Shown here piece after piece: positions 1 through 7,703 of a stretch of DNA of 43,692 bases. This DNA is from Vulcanimicrobiota bacterium (GTDB lineage: Bacteria > Vulcanimicrobiota > Vulcanimicrobiia > Vulcanimicrobiales > Vulcanimicrobiaceae): positions 1 through 43,692 of the forward strand of contig JAFANA010000026.1 of the NCBI GenBank assembly GCA_019232905.1. Reading direction: 5' to 3'. Below the pieces are notes generated by a model that ran no database searches, was not told the origin of the DNA, and was given only the letters and a program-made list of their open reading frames with translations. Both the position numbers and the translations under genes were made by a program. Every line of letters begins with the position of its first letter. Position 1 is the first letter of the stretch.

Positions 1-189
1 GGCATCCCCAACGACCGCTTCAACGTCGACGGCGGCGCAATCTCAATCGGCCACCCCTACGGCATGAGCGGCGCCCGCATGACGATGCACGCACTCATCG
101 AAGGCAAGCGCCGAGGCGTCAAATACGTCGTCGTCACCATGTGCATCGGCGGCGGAATGGGCGCGGCGGGCTTATTCGAAGTCGCCTAG
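1..189 (+). CDS. Thiolase (acetyl-CoA acetyltransferase family), C-terminal end only
   Basis: Only the last 62 residues of the gene are in the window; the start lies upstream. The frame carries the two C-terminal thiolase signatures: a GHP motif (residues 18-20 of the fragment, whose His activates the nucleophilic cysteine) and a CxGGGMG loop holding the second catalytic cysteine ([10 protein letters not shown]). Thiolases interconvert two acyl-CoA molecules and a 3-oxoacyl-CoA plus CoA in the cytoplasm, in beta-oxidation or in acetoacetyl-CoA formation. The fragment cannot distinguish degradative FadA-type from biosynthetic AtoB/PhaA-type enzymes. The reading frame is intact to its TAG stop and is followed 31 bp later by a strong intrinsic terminator, so this is the last gene of its transcript. 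Confidence 0.93.
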   Translation, partial: GIPNDRFNVDGGAISIGHPYGMSGARMTMHALIEGKRRGVKYVVVTMCIGGGMGAAGLFEVA

Positions 190-220
190 CGACGTGTCAT
201 CCCGACCTTGTCGAAGGAAC

Positions 221-253
221 GAATCCCAGCTCTAGCGAGCTGGGATTCTTTTT
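221..253 (+). terminator. Intrinsic terminator after the thiolase gene
   Basis: Perfect 12-bp stem GAATCCCAGCTC (221-232) / GAGCTGGGATTC (237-248) with a 4-nt loop, followed directly by TTTTT (249-253). This is a textbook rho-independent terminator for the upstream plus-strand thiolase transcript. The bases just before it (193-220, starting GTGTCATCC) resemble one arm of the REP-like element near 11.2 kb. Confidence 0.9.
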
Positions 254-322
254 GGGATAGCGAGGCGAGCATTGGTGTCGTCGCGTCGTATGCTTGAGCC
301 ATCGCTCGTGGAGGGCTTTGCA

Positions 323-1510
323 ATGCGAAGGCTTCGTTTTCCGATTCTTCTTGCGATATGCGCTTTACTGAGTTTAGCGGCGCAGGCGCAGACCAATAGT
401 TCGACCAGCCAGCTCGCTGACAAACTCGTGAACACCGTACTGCAGGTCAAACCAAATCAAGTAGTGGTTATCAACGCGGACCCATCCAACATGACTCTCG
501 TAGAATCGCTCGTGACGAGTTTGCGTAAAGTCGGCGCGTTCGGCATCGTCGATATGGGCACGAACCGAATGGCGACGATGTATTTCCAACAGGTGCCGGC
601 GCGATTCGACTCTCAAGCGCCGAAGGACCAACTGGCGCTCGCATCCGTCGCGGATGCAATCGTCAACATTCAGTATCCGTCTGACCCGTCCGCCGTAAAA
701 GGCGTCTCTGCCGAGCGTCTCAACGCTACCGCTAAGGCATTCTTACCGTATACGGACTACGTTCTCAAACGTTCGATACCGACGATTGGTGTCGGCAACG
801 GACTCATGCCGTCTGCCGTAACGGCGAACTACTTCGGCGTCCCTCAATCGCAACTTACGACACTCTTTTGGAGCGGACTCAATGCGGATTACACTGCAAT
901 CCATCGCGACGGATCCGCGCTTTTTAATAGTGCGACCCACGCGAGGAGCGTGCGGATCCGCTCTTCGAACGGTACAAACCTTACGTTCCGCGCTGTAGCC
1001 GCCATGGGCTTGATCAATGACGGCGTCGTTTCGGGCGCCGACCGGAAGAAGGGCGGCGTGGCAGTGCAGAAGCAGTTGCCGGCCGGCGATGTGTACCTGA
1101 TCCCTCAAGCGGGCAGCGCGAATGGAACGCTCGTGTTTGGAACGGTGAACTTCAACGGTGTGGATGTGAACGGCATGACGTTCGTCTTTAAGAACGGCAA
1201 AGTAACGTCGATGCATGCAGCCAACGGAAGCGCCGAAGTCGCCAAGTTCTATACAACCGGTAGCGCAGGGCGCGACGAGTTAGGATGGGTTGACATCGGC
1301 GTCAATCGTTCGATGACAGTACCCGCGGGAAAATGGGGACCGGGTCCCTCAATGGCATCGGGTTATATTTCCGCCGGAATCGGCGGCAACGTCCCTAACG
1401 GGGGGACGAACCGCTCTACCTTCGCCTTCGCTTCGAACGTACCGAACGGCACGGTCACGGTCGACACAAAGACGGTCGTCAACGCCGGTCAATTAGCCTC
1501 GACACTCTAG
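323..1510 (+). CDS. Exported M29-aminopeptidase-like protein, metal site apparently degenerate
   Basis: 395 residues. The ATG at 323 is preceded by GTGGAGGG with 7-8 nt spacing; an upstream in-frame start at 272 would only add a non-signal extension. Residues 1-22 form a classical signal peptide (two Arg near the start, hydrophobic core, AQA|QT cleavage). The mature part follows the order of thermophilic aminopeptidase (peptidase M29) landmarks: a VVINAD-type N-terminal strand, SNGTNLTF, LPAGDVYLIP, NGTLVF, ELGWVDIG and a C-terminal VTVDTKTVV strand. M29 enzymes are normally cytoplasmic two-metal aminopeptidases with Glu, His, Tyr and Asp ligands. Here the expected GEV reads GDV, the LGE-type motif reads LGW, and no His-x-Asp motif is seen near the end. 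It may be a periplasmic binding or pseudo-enzyme descendant. It is convergent with and directly abuts the HAF lipoprotein gene. Confidence 0.72.
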   Translation: MRRLRFPILLAICALLSLAAQAQTNSSTSQLADKLVNTVLQVKPNQVVVINADPSNMTLVESLVTSLRKVGAFGIVDMGTNRMATMYFQQVPARFDSQAPKDQLALASVADAIVNIQYPSDPSAVKGVSAERLNATAKAFLPYTDYVLKRSIPTIGVGNGLMPSAVTANYFGVPQSQLTTLFWSGLNADYTAIHRDGSALFNSATHARSVRIRSSNGTNLTFRAVAAMGLINDGVVSGADRKKGGVAVQKQLPAGDVYLIPQAGSANGTLVFGTVNFNGVDVNGMTFVFKNGKVTSMHAANGSAEVAKFYTTGSAGRDELGWVDIGVNRSMTVPAGKWGPGPSMASGYISAGIGGNVPNGGTNRSTFAFASNVPNGTVTVDTKTVVNAGQLASTL

Positions 1511-2590
1511 CTACGGCGACGGGACGAGCATAAAGCCGTGCGACTTGCCGTTCAGCGTGCCGATGCCGACGATATAGCCGTTGTCGTTGACGCCTGTTGC
1601 CGAGTTGAGCGTCCACGATGAGCACGAGGCCGCAAGACGTGTATTCAAATCGACGAGGGTGCCGTTACTCCATAGGAACGCATGTTCAGCGTTAATGAAT
1701 TCGACGCCGACAATCCAATCCGACGAATTGATCGCCTGGCCTTGCAGAAGTCCCGAGCCGGCGGGCGGATCGATTTCCGTTGCCGTTCCACCGCGTGCGA
1801 AGAATGTCGCGACTTCGTTTGTCCCGGTTTTCTGTCCGTAGCCGATGACATCGCCGGAATCGTTGACCCCCGTTACGGCGCCGGAATTGACGGTCGGACC
1901 GACGGCCAGCGTTAGACCAGCGGGAATCGGCACCGGTGTATTGCCCGGGTAGTAGTATGGCGACAAAGTTCCCGTACAGCCGTTGCCGGTTTGGGAGTAC
2001 CCGTCCAGCACAATCTTCCCGTTATGGCTAACGGCGAGAGTATTCGCAGTATTTCCAATTGCAGTAGCGACGCCGCTCAGTGACCACGTAGTCAGCGCGC
2101 CGCTGCATCCCGCGACGCCGCCCTGGAGCCAAACGCCGACCACGCGCCCCGAATCGTCGATGCCTCCGGCTACGGACACAAGTGCAGAGTTCAGCGTTTG
2201 CAGCGCGACTTCAGAGCCGTTCGGCATGTACGCGAACGCATCACCGGCCGCGACGTCGCTGTCGTTGATCGCGACGGCGCCGGACGGCGACGGAAAACTC
2301 GTTAGTTTGCCATTGCGATAGATGAAGGCGCGCTCGCCTGACGATATCGTATACTCGGTTCCCGCAACGCTGTTGCGGTTATTGATGGCAGCGGGCGCAA
2401 CGTCAACGCCGAGATCGACAACGGCGAACGTGGATGGCAATGATAGTCCGGCCGTGCTGCCGCCGTTAGTCGTCTGCGTTCCACCGATCGGTCCCGTCGT
2501 CGGCAACGCGGAAGTCGTGCTGCCGCCTCCACCGCCGCCGCATGCCGTTAGCGCAAAAGCTAAGCATAAAAAAATAGGCAAGCGCCGCAC
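1511..2590 (-). CDS. Lipoprotein with HAF-type repeats
   Basis: 359 residues from a GTG start with SD GGAGGG at 2597-2602, 6 nt away. The N-terminus is a lipoprotein signal (RR, hydrophobic core, LTAC lipobox, lipidated Cys17) followed by a Gly/Ser/Thr-rich tether. The rest is built from degenerate repeats of the extracellular HAF family: segments such as AINNRNSVAG, AINDSDVAAG, GIDDSGRVVG, GVNDSGDVIG and GVNDNGYIVG alternate with AFLW/FIYRNG-type strands, giving a probable beta-propeller of about six blades. HAF-repeat proteins are surface or secreted proteins of unknown function. Its stop codon abuts that of the convergent M29-like gene (stops at 1508-1510 and 1511-1513), and no hairpin separates them. 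Confidence 0.85.
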   Translation of the reverse strand: MRRLPIFLCLAFALTACGGGGGGSTTSALPTTGPIGGTQTTNGGSTAGLSLPSTFAVVDLGVDVAPAAINNRNSVAGTEYTISSGERAFIYRNGKLTSFPSPSGAVAINDSDVAAGDAFAYMPNGSEVALQTLNSALVSVAGGIDDSGRVVGVWLQGGVAGCSGALTTWSLSGVATAIGNTANTLAVSHNGKIVLDGYSQTGNGCTGTLSPYYYPGNTPVPIPAGLTLAVGPTVNSGAVTGVNDSGDVIGYGQKTGTNEVATFFARGGTATEIDPPAGSGLLQGQAINSSDWIVGVEFINAEHAFLWSNGTLVDLNTRLAASCSSWTLNSATGVNDNGYIVGIGTLNGKSHGFMLVPSP

Positions 2591-2753
2591 GGTTCACCCT
2601 CCAAGACAATGTCGTATGATCGAGTAGAACATACCGGGATAGCTGTTCTCAACGGGACTTTTGGGTAGATGAACGCTCGCTCGATGCTCCCTTTTAAAGA
2701 AACGTGAATTCAGTGCTCACCTGCTCTTCACATAGTACGGGTAGAGTGGCCGC

Positions 2754-4241
2754 ATGATCTCCGCACGGAATGCCGAACGGGCTGCGGCTCCGTTACGTGA
2801 GGAACTCGCGAACCTGCGCGAAGCCGTCGTTTGCGAATCTGCAAGCATTTACGATTCCTGGAATCCGCCGATAGAACGGCGCGCGTTTCGGCTCGTAGCT
2901 CGCAATTTGGCCGCATACATCGCACTGCGACGGCGCGATTTGCGATCATTGCAGGTTGCTCTGATGCCGTTCGGACTCTCGTCGCTCGGGCGATGTGAAT
3001 CACGCGTCCTTCCGACGCTCGACGCCGTGCTGCGAACGGCGTCGTACGTCAGCGGCGAGCAGCTCGGACTTGCGCCTGCATATCCCCGAACCGCGCAGTT
3101 TTTTCGCGGCGACCGGCAGCTCCAACGCAACACCGAAGAACTCTTCGGTGCGCGGCCTCAGCGCCGGTCGACGCGCATCATGGTGACGCTTCCGAGTGAA
3201 GCGGCATCCGATGCCGCATTCGTGCGCAGCCTCGTCGAGCATGGTATGAATTGCGCGCGAATCAACGCGGCTCACGACTCACCGGAGATGTGGAAGGCGA
3301 TGATCGCGAACGTGCGCGCCGCGTCGAAGTCGACGGGAAACGCCTGCGCCGTGCTCGTCGATATTGCAGGACCCAAGATGCGCATCGAACGAGTCGAGTT
3401 TCCGGGGACGGACGAGTGCGTGCGGCGCGGCGATACGATCGTGCTCGCGCACGGCGTCTACGGACCGCGCATACCGGGCGCAGCGCGCGCAATTTGCGGA
3501 CTGCCCGAGGTGTTTCCCGCACTTGAGCCCGGTCATCGGGTCATGATCGATGAAGGCCGCATCGGCGCGCGTGTCGAGCGCGCGGATAAGAACGGCGCGG
3601 TTCTGAGAATCGATCAAGCACGAGAGCGGGGCGAAAAACTGCGCGCGCAGAAGGGCCTGAACTTTCCCGACACGCAGCTCGATCTCGATCCGCTGACGAG
3701 CGACGATTACGACACTCTCGATGAGATCGCGCAAGATACGGATCTGATCGGCTATTCCTTCGTTCGCGATCCGGCGGACGTTGCGTTGCTTCAAGAAGAA
3801 TTGCGAAAACGACGCCCGGGCGCATTGCCGGGAATCGTGTTGAAGATTGAGACGGCGCGCGCGGTCGCCAATCTGCCGTCGCTCATCGTGCAAAGCGCGC
3901 GTTACGCTTCGACGGCGGTGATGATCGCGCGCGGCGATCTTGCTGCCGAAATCGGGTACCGGCGCGTCGCAGAGATGCAAGAAGAATTGCTGTGGATCTG
4001 CGAAGCTGCTTCAGTTCCCGTCGTCTGGGCAACTCAAGTGTTCGATACGTTCGTCAAGAAAGGCCGTCGCTCGCGTGCCGAGTTCACCGACGCTGCCATG
4101 GCGGAGCGAGCAGATTGCGTGATGCTCAACAAAGGGCCCTACATCATCGAAGCACTCGAGCAGCTCGACGATTTACTCGGGCGCATGGAAGCTCATCAGA
4201 CGAAGAAGACATCGCGACTGCGTGCGCTTCACAGTTGGTAA
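2754..4241 (+). CDS. Pyruvate-kinase-family protein with N-terminal extension and no C-terminal domain
   Basis: 495 residues. Residues 1-137 are a mostly helical extension absent from normal pyruvate kinase. From about residue 140 (RIMVTLPSEA) the TIM-barrel domain begins, with NAAH at 171-174, a substrate-phosphate loop (DIAGPKMR, about 203-210), a small B domain (about 212-300), then LNFPD, GYSFVRD, VLKIET and the IARGDLAAEIG signature, and ATQV. The sequence ends soon after the barrel, so the allosteric C-terminal domain of canonical enzymes is missing. A family of about 490-residue pyruvate kinase homologues with this architecture is known; phosphoryl transfer between PEP and ADP is plausible because the KIET lysine and the RGD acidic residues are present, but the substrate is unproven. 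The start is the only ATG near GTAGAGTGG. Its last 13 bp overlap the convergent methyltransferase gene. Confidence 0.85.
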   Translation: MISARNAERAAAPLREELANLREAVVCESASIYDSWNPPIERRAFRLVARNLAAYIALRRRDLRSLQVALMPFGLSSLGRCESRVLPTLDAVLRTASYVSGEQLGLAPAYPRTAQFFRGDRQLQRNTEELFGARPQRRSTRIMVTLPSEAASDAAFVRSLVEHGMNCARINAAHDSPEMWKAMIANVRAASKSTGNACAVLVDIAGPKMRIERVEFPGTDECVRRGDTIVLAHGVYGPRIPGAARAICGLPEVFPALEPGHRVMIDEGRIGARVERADKNGAVLRIDQARERGEKLRAQKGLNFPDTQLDLDPLTSDDYDTLDEIAQDTDLIGYSFVRDPADVALLQEELRKRRPGALPGIVLKIETARAVANLPSLIVQSARYASTAVMIARGDLAAEIGYRRVAEMQEELLWICEAASVPVVWATQVFDTFVKKGRRSRAEFTDAAMAERADCVMLNKGPYIIEALEQLDDLLGRMEAHQTKKTSRLRALHSW

Positions 4242-4735
4242 AGGCGCCGCTCCGAGAGCACCTTCTCTTCGGCGCGGATTCGCAACGCGAGTAAGAACAG
4301 GTTGAGTAGCGTAAACACGAGCGCGACGCGCCATGCGCCGAACGCAAACGGCAGCACGGCGATTTCGAGAGCGACGATCGCGTAATTCGGGTGCTTCATG
4401 AACCGGTACGGGCCGCGACGGACGAGCGGCGCAGCCGGTAAAGAAATGATGCGCGTCGTCCAGTACGGTCCAAGACTCGCGAGGACCCAAAGGCGCGCGA
4501 GTTGCAGTGCGAAAAACGCCGCGACGAGCCACCAGTTCGGCGTCGTATCAGCTGGAACGAACATCGACAATGCAAGCAGCCACGCTGCGTGCAGCAACAG
4601 GAAGAACGGATGCTGCCACGCTGCCGCTTCGACGGCACCGCGCGCGCGCAATCGTCGCGTATTGCGTTCGGCATAGACCAATTCGCCGGCGCGTTGCGCT
4701 GCAACGAGTCCGAGAATGACGTAGAGCGCGCTCAC
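4229..4735 (-). CDS. ICMT-like integral membrane methyltransferase (BpsB-type)
   Basis: 168 residues with about four hydrophobic segments and the isoprenylcysteine carboxyl methyltransferase-family signature LVRRGPYRFMKHPNYAIV (residues about 103-120), followed by a membrane hairpin and a C-terminal EE helix. Family members use S-adenosyl-methionine to methylate lipid-like acceptors at the membrane. The start overlaps the stop of the type III polyketide synthase by 4 bp (ATGA), which implies coupled translation. In Bacillus subtilis the equivalent pair is BpsA-BpsB, where BpsB (ICMT family) methylates alkylpyrones made by the type III PKS, so methylation of a PKS-derived alkylpyrone or phenolic lipid is the best inference here. 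It converges with the pyruvate-kinase-like gene with a 13-bp overlap. Confidence 0.85.
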   Translation of the reverse strand: MSALYVILGLVAAQRAGELVYAERNTRRLRARGAVEAAAWQHPFFLLLHAAWLLALSMFVPADTTPNWWLVAAFFALQLARLWVLASLGPYWTTRIISLPAAPLVRRGPYRFMKHPNYAIVALEIAVLPFAFGAWRVALVFTLLNLFLLALRIRAEEKVLSERRLYQL

Positions 4736-5778
4736 GGTTCGAGCGTAACGAATGCGGCCGTGAACCCAGGGCCCATTGCCGTCAGCAATGCACGGCGCCA
4801 GCCGTTCGATGAAAGCGCGCCCCGCGCGAGCGCGCGCTCGAGCACGAACAGCAGCGTGACTGACGACATGTTTCCGTATTCGGAAAGCACGGCGCGCGAG
4901 TCGGAGAGCGAACCGTCATCTCGTCCGAAGGCGTGCTCGAGCGCTTCGAGTACTTTCGTTCCGCCGGGATGCGAAAGAAAATGGTCCACGTCGTCGCGAG
5001 TCAATCCGGACTGCGCGAGATACGCATCGACGACGTCGCGCAATTCGGTTTCGACGAGTTGCGGGATGTCACGCGAAAAGACGGCGGAAAGTCCGTCCTC
5101 GGCCACGTCCCAACCCATGATGTCGAGCGTCGATGCAAAAGTGTATTCGCCACTTGCCTGCACGAGCGGTCCCGCGCCTTCGGCGGTAAATACCGCGGCG
5201 GCAGCCCCGTCGCCGAACAACGCGGTCGCGACGATGTTGCTTTTGGTCAATTCATCGCGCCGGAACCAGAGCGCGCACAATTCGACAACCAGAAGCAATA
5301 CCGTGGAACCCGGATGCGCGTCGGCGAATGTGGCAGCTCGCGCTATGCCGATTGCCCCGCCGACGCATCCTAGCCCGAAAATGGGGAGACGGCGTACCGT
5401 GCGCTTGAAGGACATGCGGTTCATAAGCAACGCATCAAGGCTCGGCGTCGCGATGCCGGTGGTCGAAACGACGACGATCGCATCGACGTCTTCGACGGTC
5501 CGGTTCGCGCGGGCAAGTGCGTCGCGCGCAGCGTTTTCTAAAAGACGTTGCGCGTAATCGAGATAGATATCGTTACGGTCATGCCAACCATGCGTCTCGT
5601 AATACCATTCGACCGGGACGCATGAGTACCGTCGCTCGATGCCGGTGTTTGCGAAGACGGGAAGCAATCGCGAGACGACGGCCGATTCGCTGAACTGCGC
5701 GCGGAGCCGCGCGCTAATATCGCCTTGATTCAGAACGTACGGTGGAACGGCGGTTGCGACGCCGGCGATACGAGCCAC
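4732..5778 (-). CDS. Type III polyketide synthase (chalcone/stilbene synthase family)
   Basis: 348 residues from a GTG start with AGGAAAG at 5783-5789. It has the thiolase-fold catalytic triad of type III PKSs: Cys138 in GLGCVGGA, His270 in FLSHPGG and Asn303 in YGNMSS. Other family features are TTGIATPSLD (106-115), FGDGAAAAVF (188-197) and MGPGF near the C-terminus. Such enzymes load an acyl-CoA starter, extend it with malonyl-CoA and cyclise the product to an alkylpyrone or alkylresorcinol. Bacterial versions next to an ICMT-like methyltransferase usually take long acyl starters, so a membrane phenolic lipid or pyrone is likely; starter and chain length cannot be read from sequence. It lies between the HiPIP gene (15 bp upstream) and the methyltransferase (4-bp overlap), and is transcribed with both. 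Confidence 0.93.
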   Translation of the reverse strand: MARIAGVATAVPPYVLNQGDISARLRAQFSESAVVSRLLPVFANTGIERRYSCVPVEWYYETHGWHDRNDIYLDYAQRLLENAARDALARANRTVEDVDAIVVVSTTGIATPSLDALLMNRMSFKRTVRRLPIFGLGCVGGAIGIARAATFADAHPGSTVLLLVVELCALWFRRDELTKSNIVATALFGDGAAAAVFTAEGAGPLVQASGEYTFASTLDIMGWDVAEDGLSAVFSRDIPQLVETELRDVVDAYLAQSGLTRDDVDHFLSHPGGTKVLEALEHAFGRDDGSLSDSRAVLSEYGNMSSVTLLFVLERALARGALSSNGWRRALLTAMGPGFTAAFVTLEP

Positions 5779-5793
5779 CGTGCTTTCCTACCC

Positions 5794-6054
5794 TCAAGCT
5801 TTCGGGGAATATGCCGTGCACCAGCCGCTCGGGCTGATCTCGCCTTCGACGACCTTACACGTACCGGCGGCCGAAGCCGATGTGCCGGGAACGAAGAGCG
5901 AACATTCCGAGCACTGTTGGTTGCCGTTCGGTTTGTCTTGATATTTGAATTGCGACTTCGGCCCTTTTGCTTGCGCGATCGTCGTAGTCGCCGCCACTAA
6001 GCCCGCGAGTGCGGGCAGGACGACAAGGTTGCGGAGAGCGTCCTTACGGTTCAC
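5794..6054 (-). CDS. High-potential iron-sulfur protein (HiPIP)
   Basis: 86 residues from GTG with a very strong SD, AGGAGG (6060-6065), 5 nt upstream. The first 29 residues are a signal sequence (NRKDALRN, hydrophobic core, AQA cleavage). It lacks a clear twin-arginine pair, although HiPIPs are usually Tat-exported as folded proteins. The mature part has the HiPIP cysteine spacing Cys48-x2-Cys51-x14-Cys66-x12-Cys79, with the typical CxxCxxF, GTC and GWC contexts; the four cysteines hold one [4Fe-4S] cluster at high potential. HiPIPs are small periplasmic electron carriers to oxidases or reaction centres. Its position 15 bp upstream of the type III PKS, in the same direction, is unusual and suggests a redox role connected with the PKS product or simply co-expression. 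Confidence 0.9.
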   Translation of the reverse strand: MNRKDALRNLVVLPALAGLVAATTTIAQAKGPKSQFKYQDKPNGNQQCSECSLFVPGTSASAAGTCKVVEGEISPSGWCTAYSPKA

Positions 6055-6122
6055 GATTTCCTCCTCATTCCGGCGGAACTCGGGCGAGACTTACGCTTGC
6101 TAGCCGTCAGGGCCTCGTTGCC

Positions 6123-7631
6123 TCAGGATTTTGTCAGAAAGATCGAGTACCGGGGCCTGCCGTCAAACGCCTGAATGGTCGCCATCAAACGAGCATCGGG
6201 CGGTGCGTCACCCGGAGATTGCACGACCGCGAGCGTCCCCGGTTGAAGACACGCCGGATCCATGCGCTCGTGAATGGGAATCTTCACATCGCGCAAGTAG
6301 TACGAAAACAGCGTCAACGAATTCATGTCGTTGAGGCCTTTGAAGCAGATGCGTTGTGCTTGCCGCACGTGCGCGCGAATCGACAAAAAGAGATCGCGGT
6401 TCTCATATTGATACGCGTCCGCCGCCGCCGGCAGGTAGCCGATGAAGTACGCCTGGCAAAATTGCGAGAGCGCGATAAACACGAGCAGCGCAAAAGCGGC
6501 AGCCGCGACGCGCGCATAGCGCATTGCCTCGATGGCCTTCCACGCGACCGCAAGGCCGATACCGCTCAAGATCGCGGCGAGGGGCGCACCGGCGAGCGTT
6601 CGGAGAAAATGCGGAATACCGTCGTTGGTGAGCGCGCCACCGAGCGGATAGAGAAGCAGCCAGATGAGGAGGAAGATCCCGACGCCCGCGCCATACTGCG
6701 AGAATCCGGCAATCAAACCGATCGCCATCATCGGCAGCATCCATAAGTAAAGGACTCCGTATGCCGGTCCGTGTTGCGGGTTTCCGTCGCCGCGAAAAAA
6801 GAGCGGTCCGAGATCGAAGTGTGCGAAGTAGTTGTGAATAAAACGCGCGCGTGTCGCGGACGTGATTCCCTCGCGGAACGTTGAGATGTAATAATCGCGC
6901 CAGAAAAATGCGGGATCGTGCAAGACGCTAACAATGAGCGGGGCGACGACGACCGCGAAGATCAAAGTTCCCGCAAGGATACCTCCGAACGTTCGCATGG
7001 CGCGCCGGAAGTCGATGGCGAGAAGCGCCGCCGCAAGAATGAGTGCATCGGGAAGCGCCGCGCGGTACGAGTAGGCGTCGATCCCGAGCAGTGCTCCTGC
7101 AAGCGCAAGCCGCGGTACGCTGCTGTCTTCGATTCCGGCTCGTAGCGCCCATAGGCCGCCGAGCAGAAAGGGTAGCATCGCCGCATCCTCCCAGGCGATG
7201 CGCGACACGGTGATCTCCCACGGAAGAATCGCCGACGTCACACCTGCGCAGAGCGCGGCGAGGCGGTTTTTCGTCAGACGATACGTCAGCCCGATCGTGC
7301 AAACGATCGTCACGAGTCCGTAGATCACGGCCGGAAACCGGTACGCCGCGGCGTTGTAGCCGAAGAAGAGCGAAGAGATATATTCGCCGATCCCGTAGAG
7401 CGGCAAATAGAAGATCCGATAGTCGAAGAATGGGCGAAGCGGTGCGCGGCGCTGCAGCTCGTCGAGTACACCGACGAGCCCCGCCATTTCGTCGGGATGC
7501 ACGGCAGGCGGCATGGAGCTCAAGCGCCAGGCGCGCAAAACGAAACCTAGCGCCAGCAGTAGCGCTATAGAGAGCGTCCAAAGATCGACGGAGACGCGTC
7601 GCGTCCAGGGGCTCTGAAGATTTTTTGACAC
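6123..7631 (-). CDS. GT-C type membrane glycosyltransferase (GT39/ArnT-like)
   Basis: 502 residues from the GTG at 7631 (preceded by GGCAGGCG). An alternative ATG at 7688 adds 19 non-conserved residues and would leave only 15 bp to the divergent gene. After one membrane segment (about 17-34) comes a loop with HPDE (45-48), the position of the catalytic acidic residue in GT-C enzymes such as ArnT and protein mannosyltransferases. Eight to ten further hydrophobic segments follow, with short polar loops (YRFPAV, SRIAWEDA, SYRAALPDA), then a roughly 90-residue soluble C-terminal domain. These enzymes transfer a sugar from a polyprenyl-phosphate donor on the outer face of the inner membrane. Donor and acceptor are not predictable. 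It lies 68 bp upstream of the HiPIP-PKS-methyltransferase genes on the same strand. Confidence 0.75.
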   Translation of the reverse strand: MSKNLQSPWTRRVSVDLWTLSIALLLALGFVLRAWRLSSMPPAVHPDEMAGLVGVLDELQRRAPLRPFFDYRIFYLPLYGIGEYISSLFFGYNAAAYRFPAVIYGLVTIVCTIGLTYRLTKNRLAALCAGVTSAILPWEITVSRIAWEDAAMLPFLLGGLWALRAGIEDSSVPRLALAGALLGIDAYSYRAALPDALILAAALLAIDFRRAMRTFGGILAGTLIFAVVVAPLIVSVLHDPAFFWRDYYISTFREGITSATRARFIHNYFAHFDLGPLFFRGDGNPQHGPAYGVLYLWMLPMMAIGLIAGFSQYGAGVGIFLLIWLLLYPLGGALTNDGIPHFLRTLAGAPLAAILSGIGLAVAWKAIEAMRYARVAAAAFALLVFIALSQFCQAYFIGYLPAAADAYQYENRDLFLSIRAHVRQAQRICFKGLNDMNSLTLFSYYLRDVKIPIHERMDPACLQPGTLAVVQSPGDAPPDARLMATIQAFDGRPRYSIFLTKS

Positions 7632-7703
7632 CGCCTGCCCTATAGTTGAATCGATTTGCTGCGGATTTGCGCGCGCAGCGCAACCCATATCGGAGGAGCA
7701 TCG

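Noticed and set aside
4502..5557. Long plus-strand open frame (351 residues) opposite the type III PKS
   Set aside because: It is antisense to a gene with an intact catalytic triad, has a Ser/Arg/Ala-rich composition, no SD and no family motif; a GC-driven shadow.
6009..6746. Plus-strand open frame opposite the GT-C gene
   Set aside because: Arg-rich, no recognisable domain; shadow of the minus-strand gene. The same applies to 3279-3980 (minus) in the pyruvate-kinase-like gene and other antisense frames.
7625..7653. TTGACA in the divergent gap before the sortilin-like gene
   Set aside because: A perfect -35 hexamer, but at 17 bp distance only GAATCG is found; TATAGT nearby is just 10 bp away. 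Not called as a promoter.
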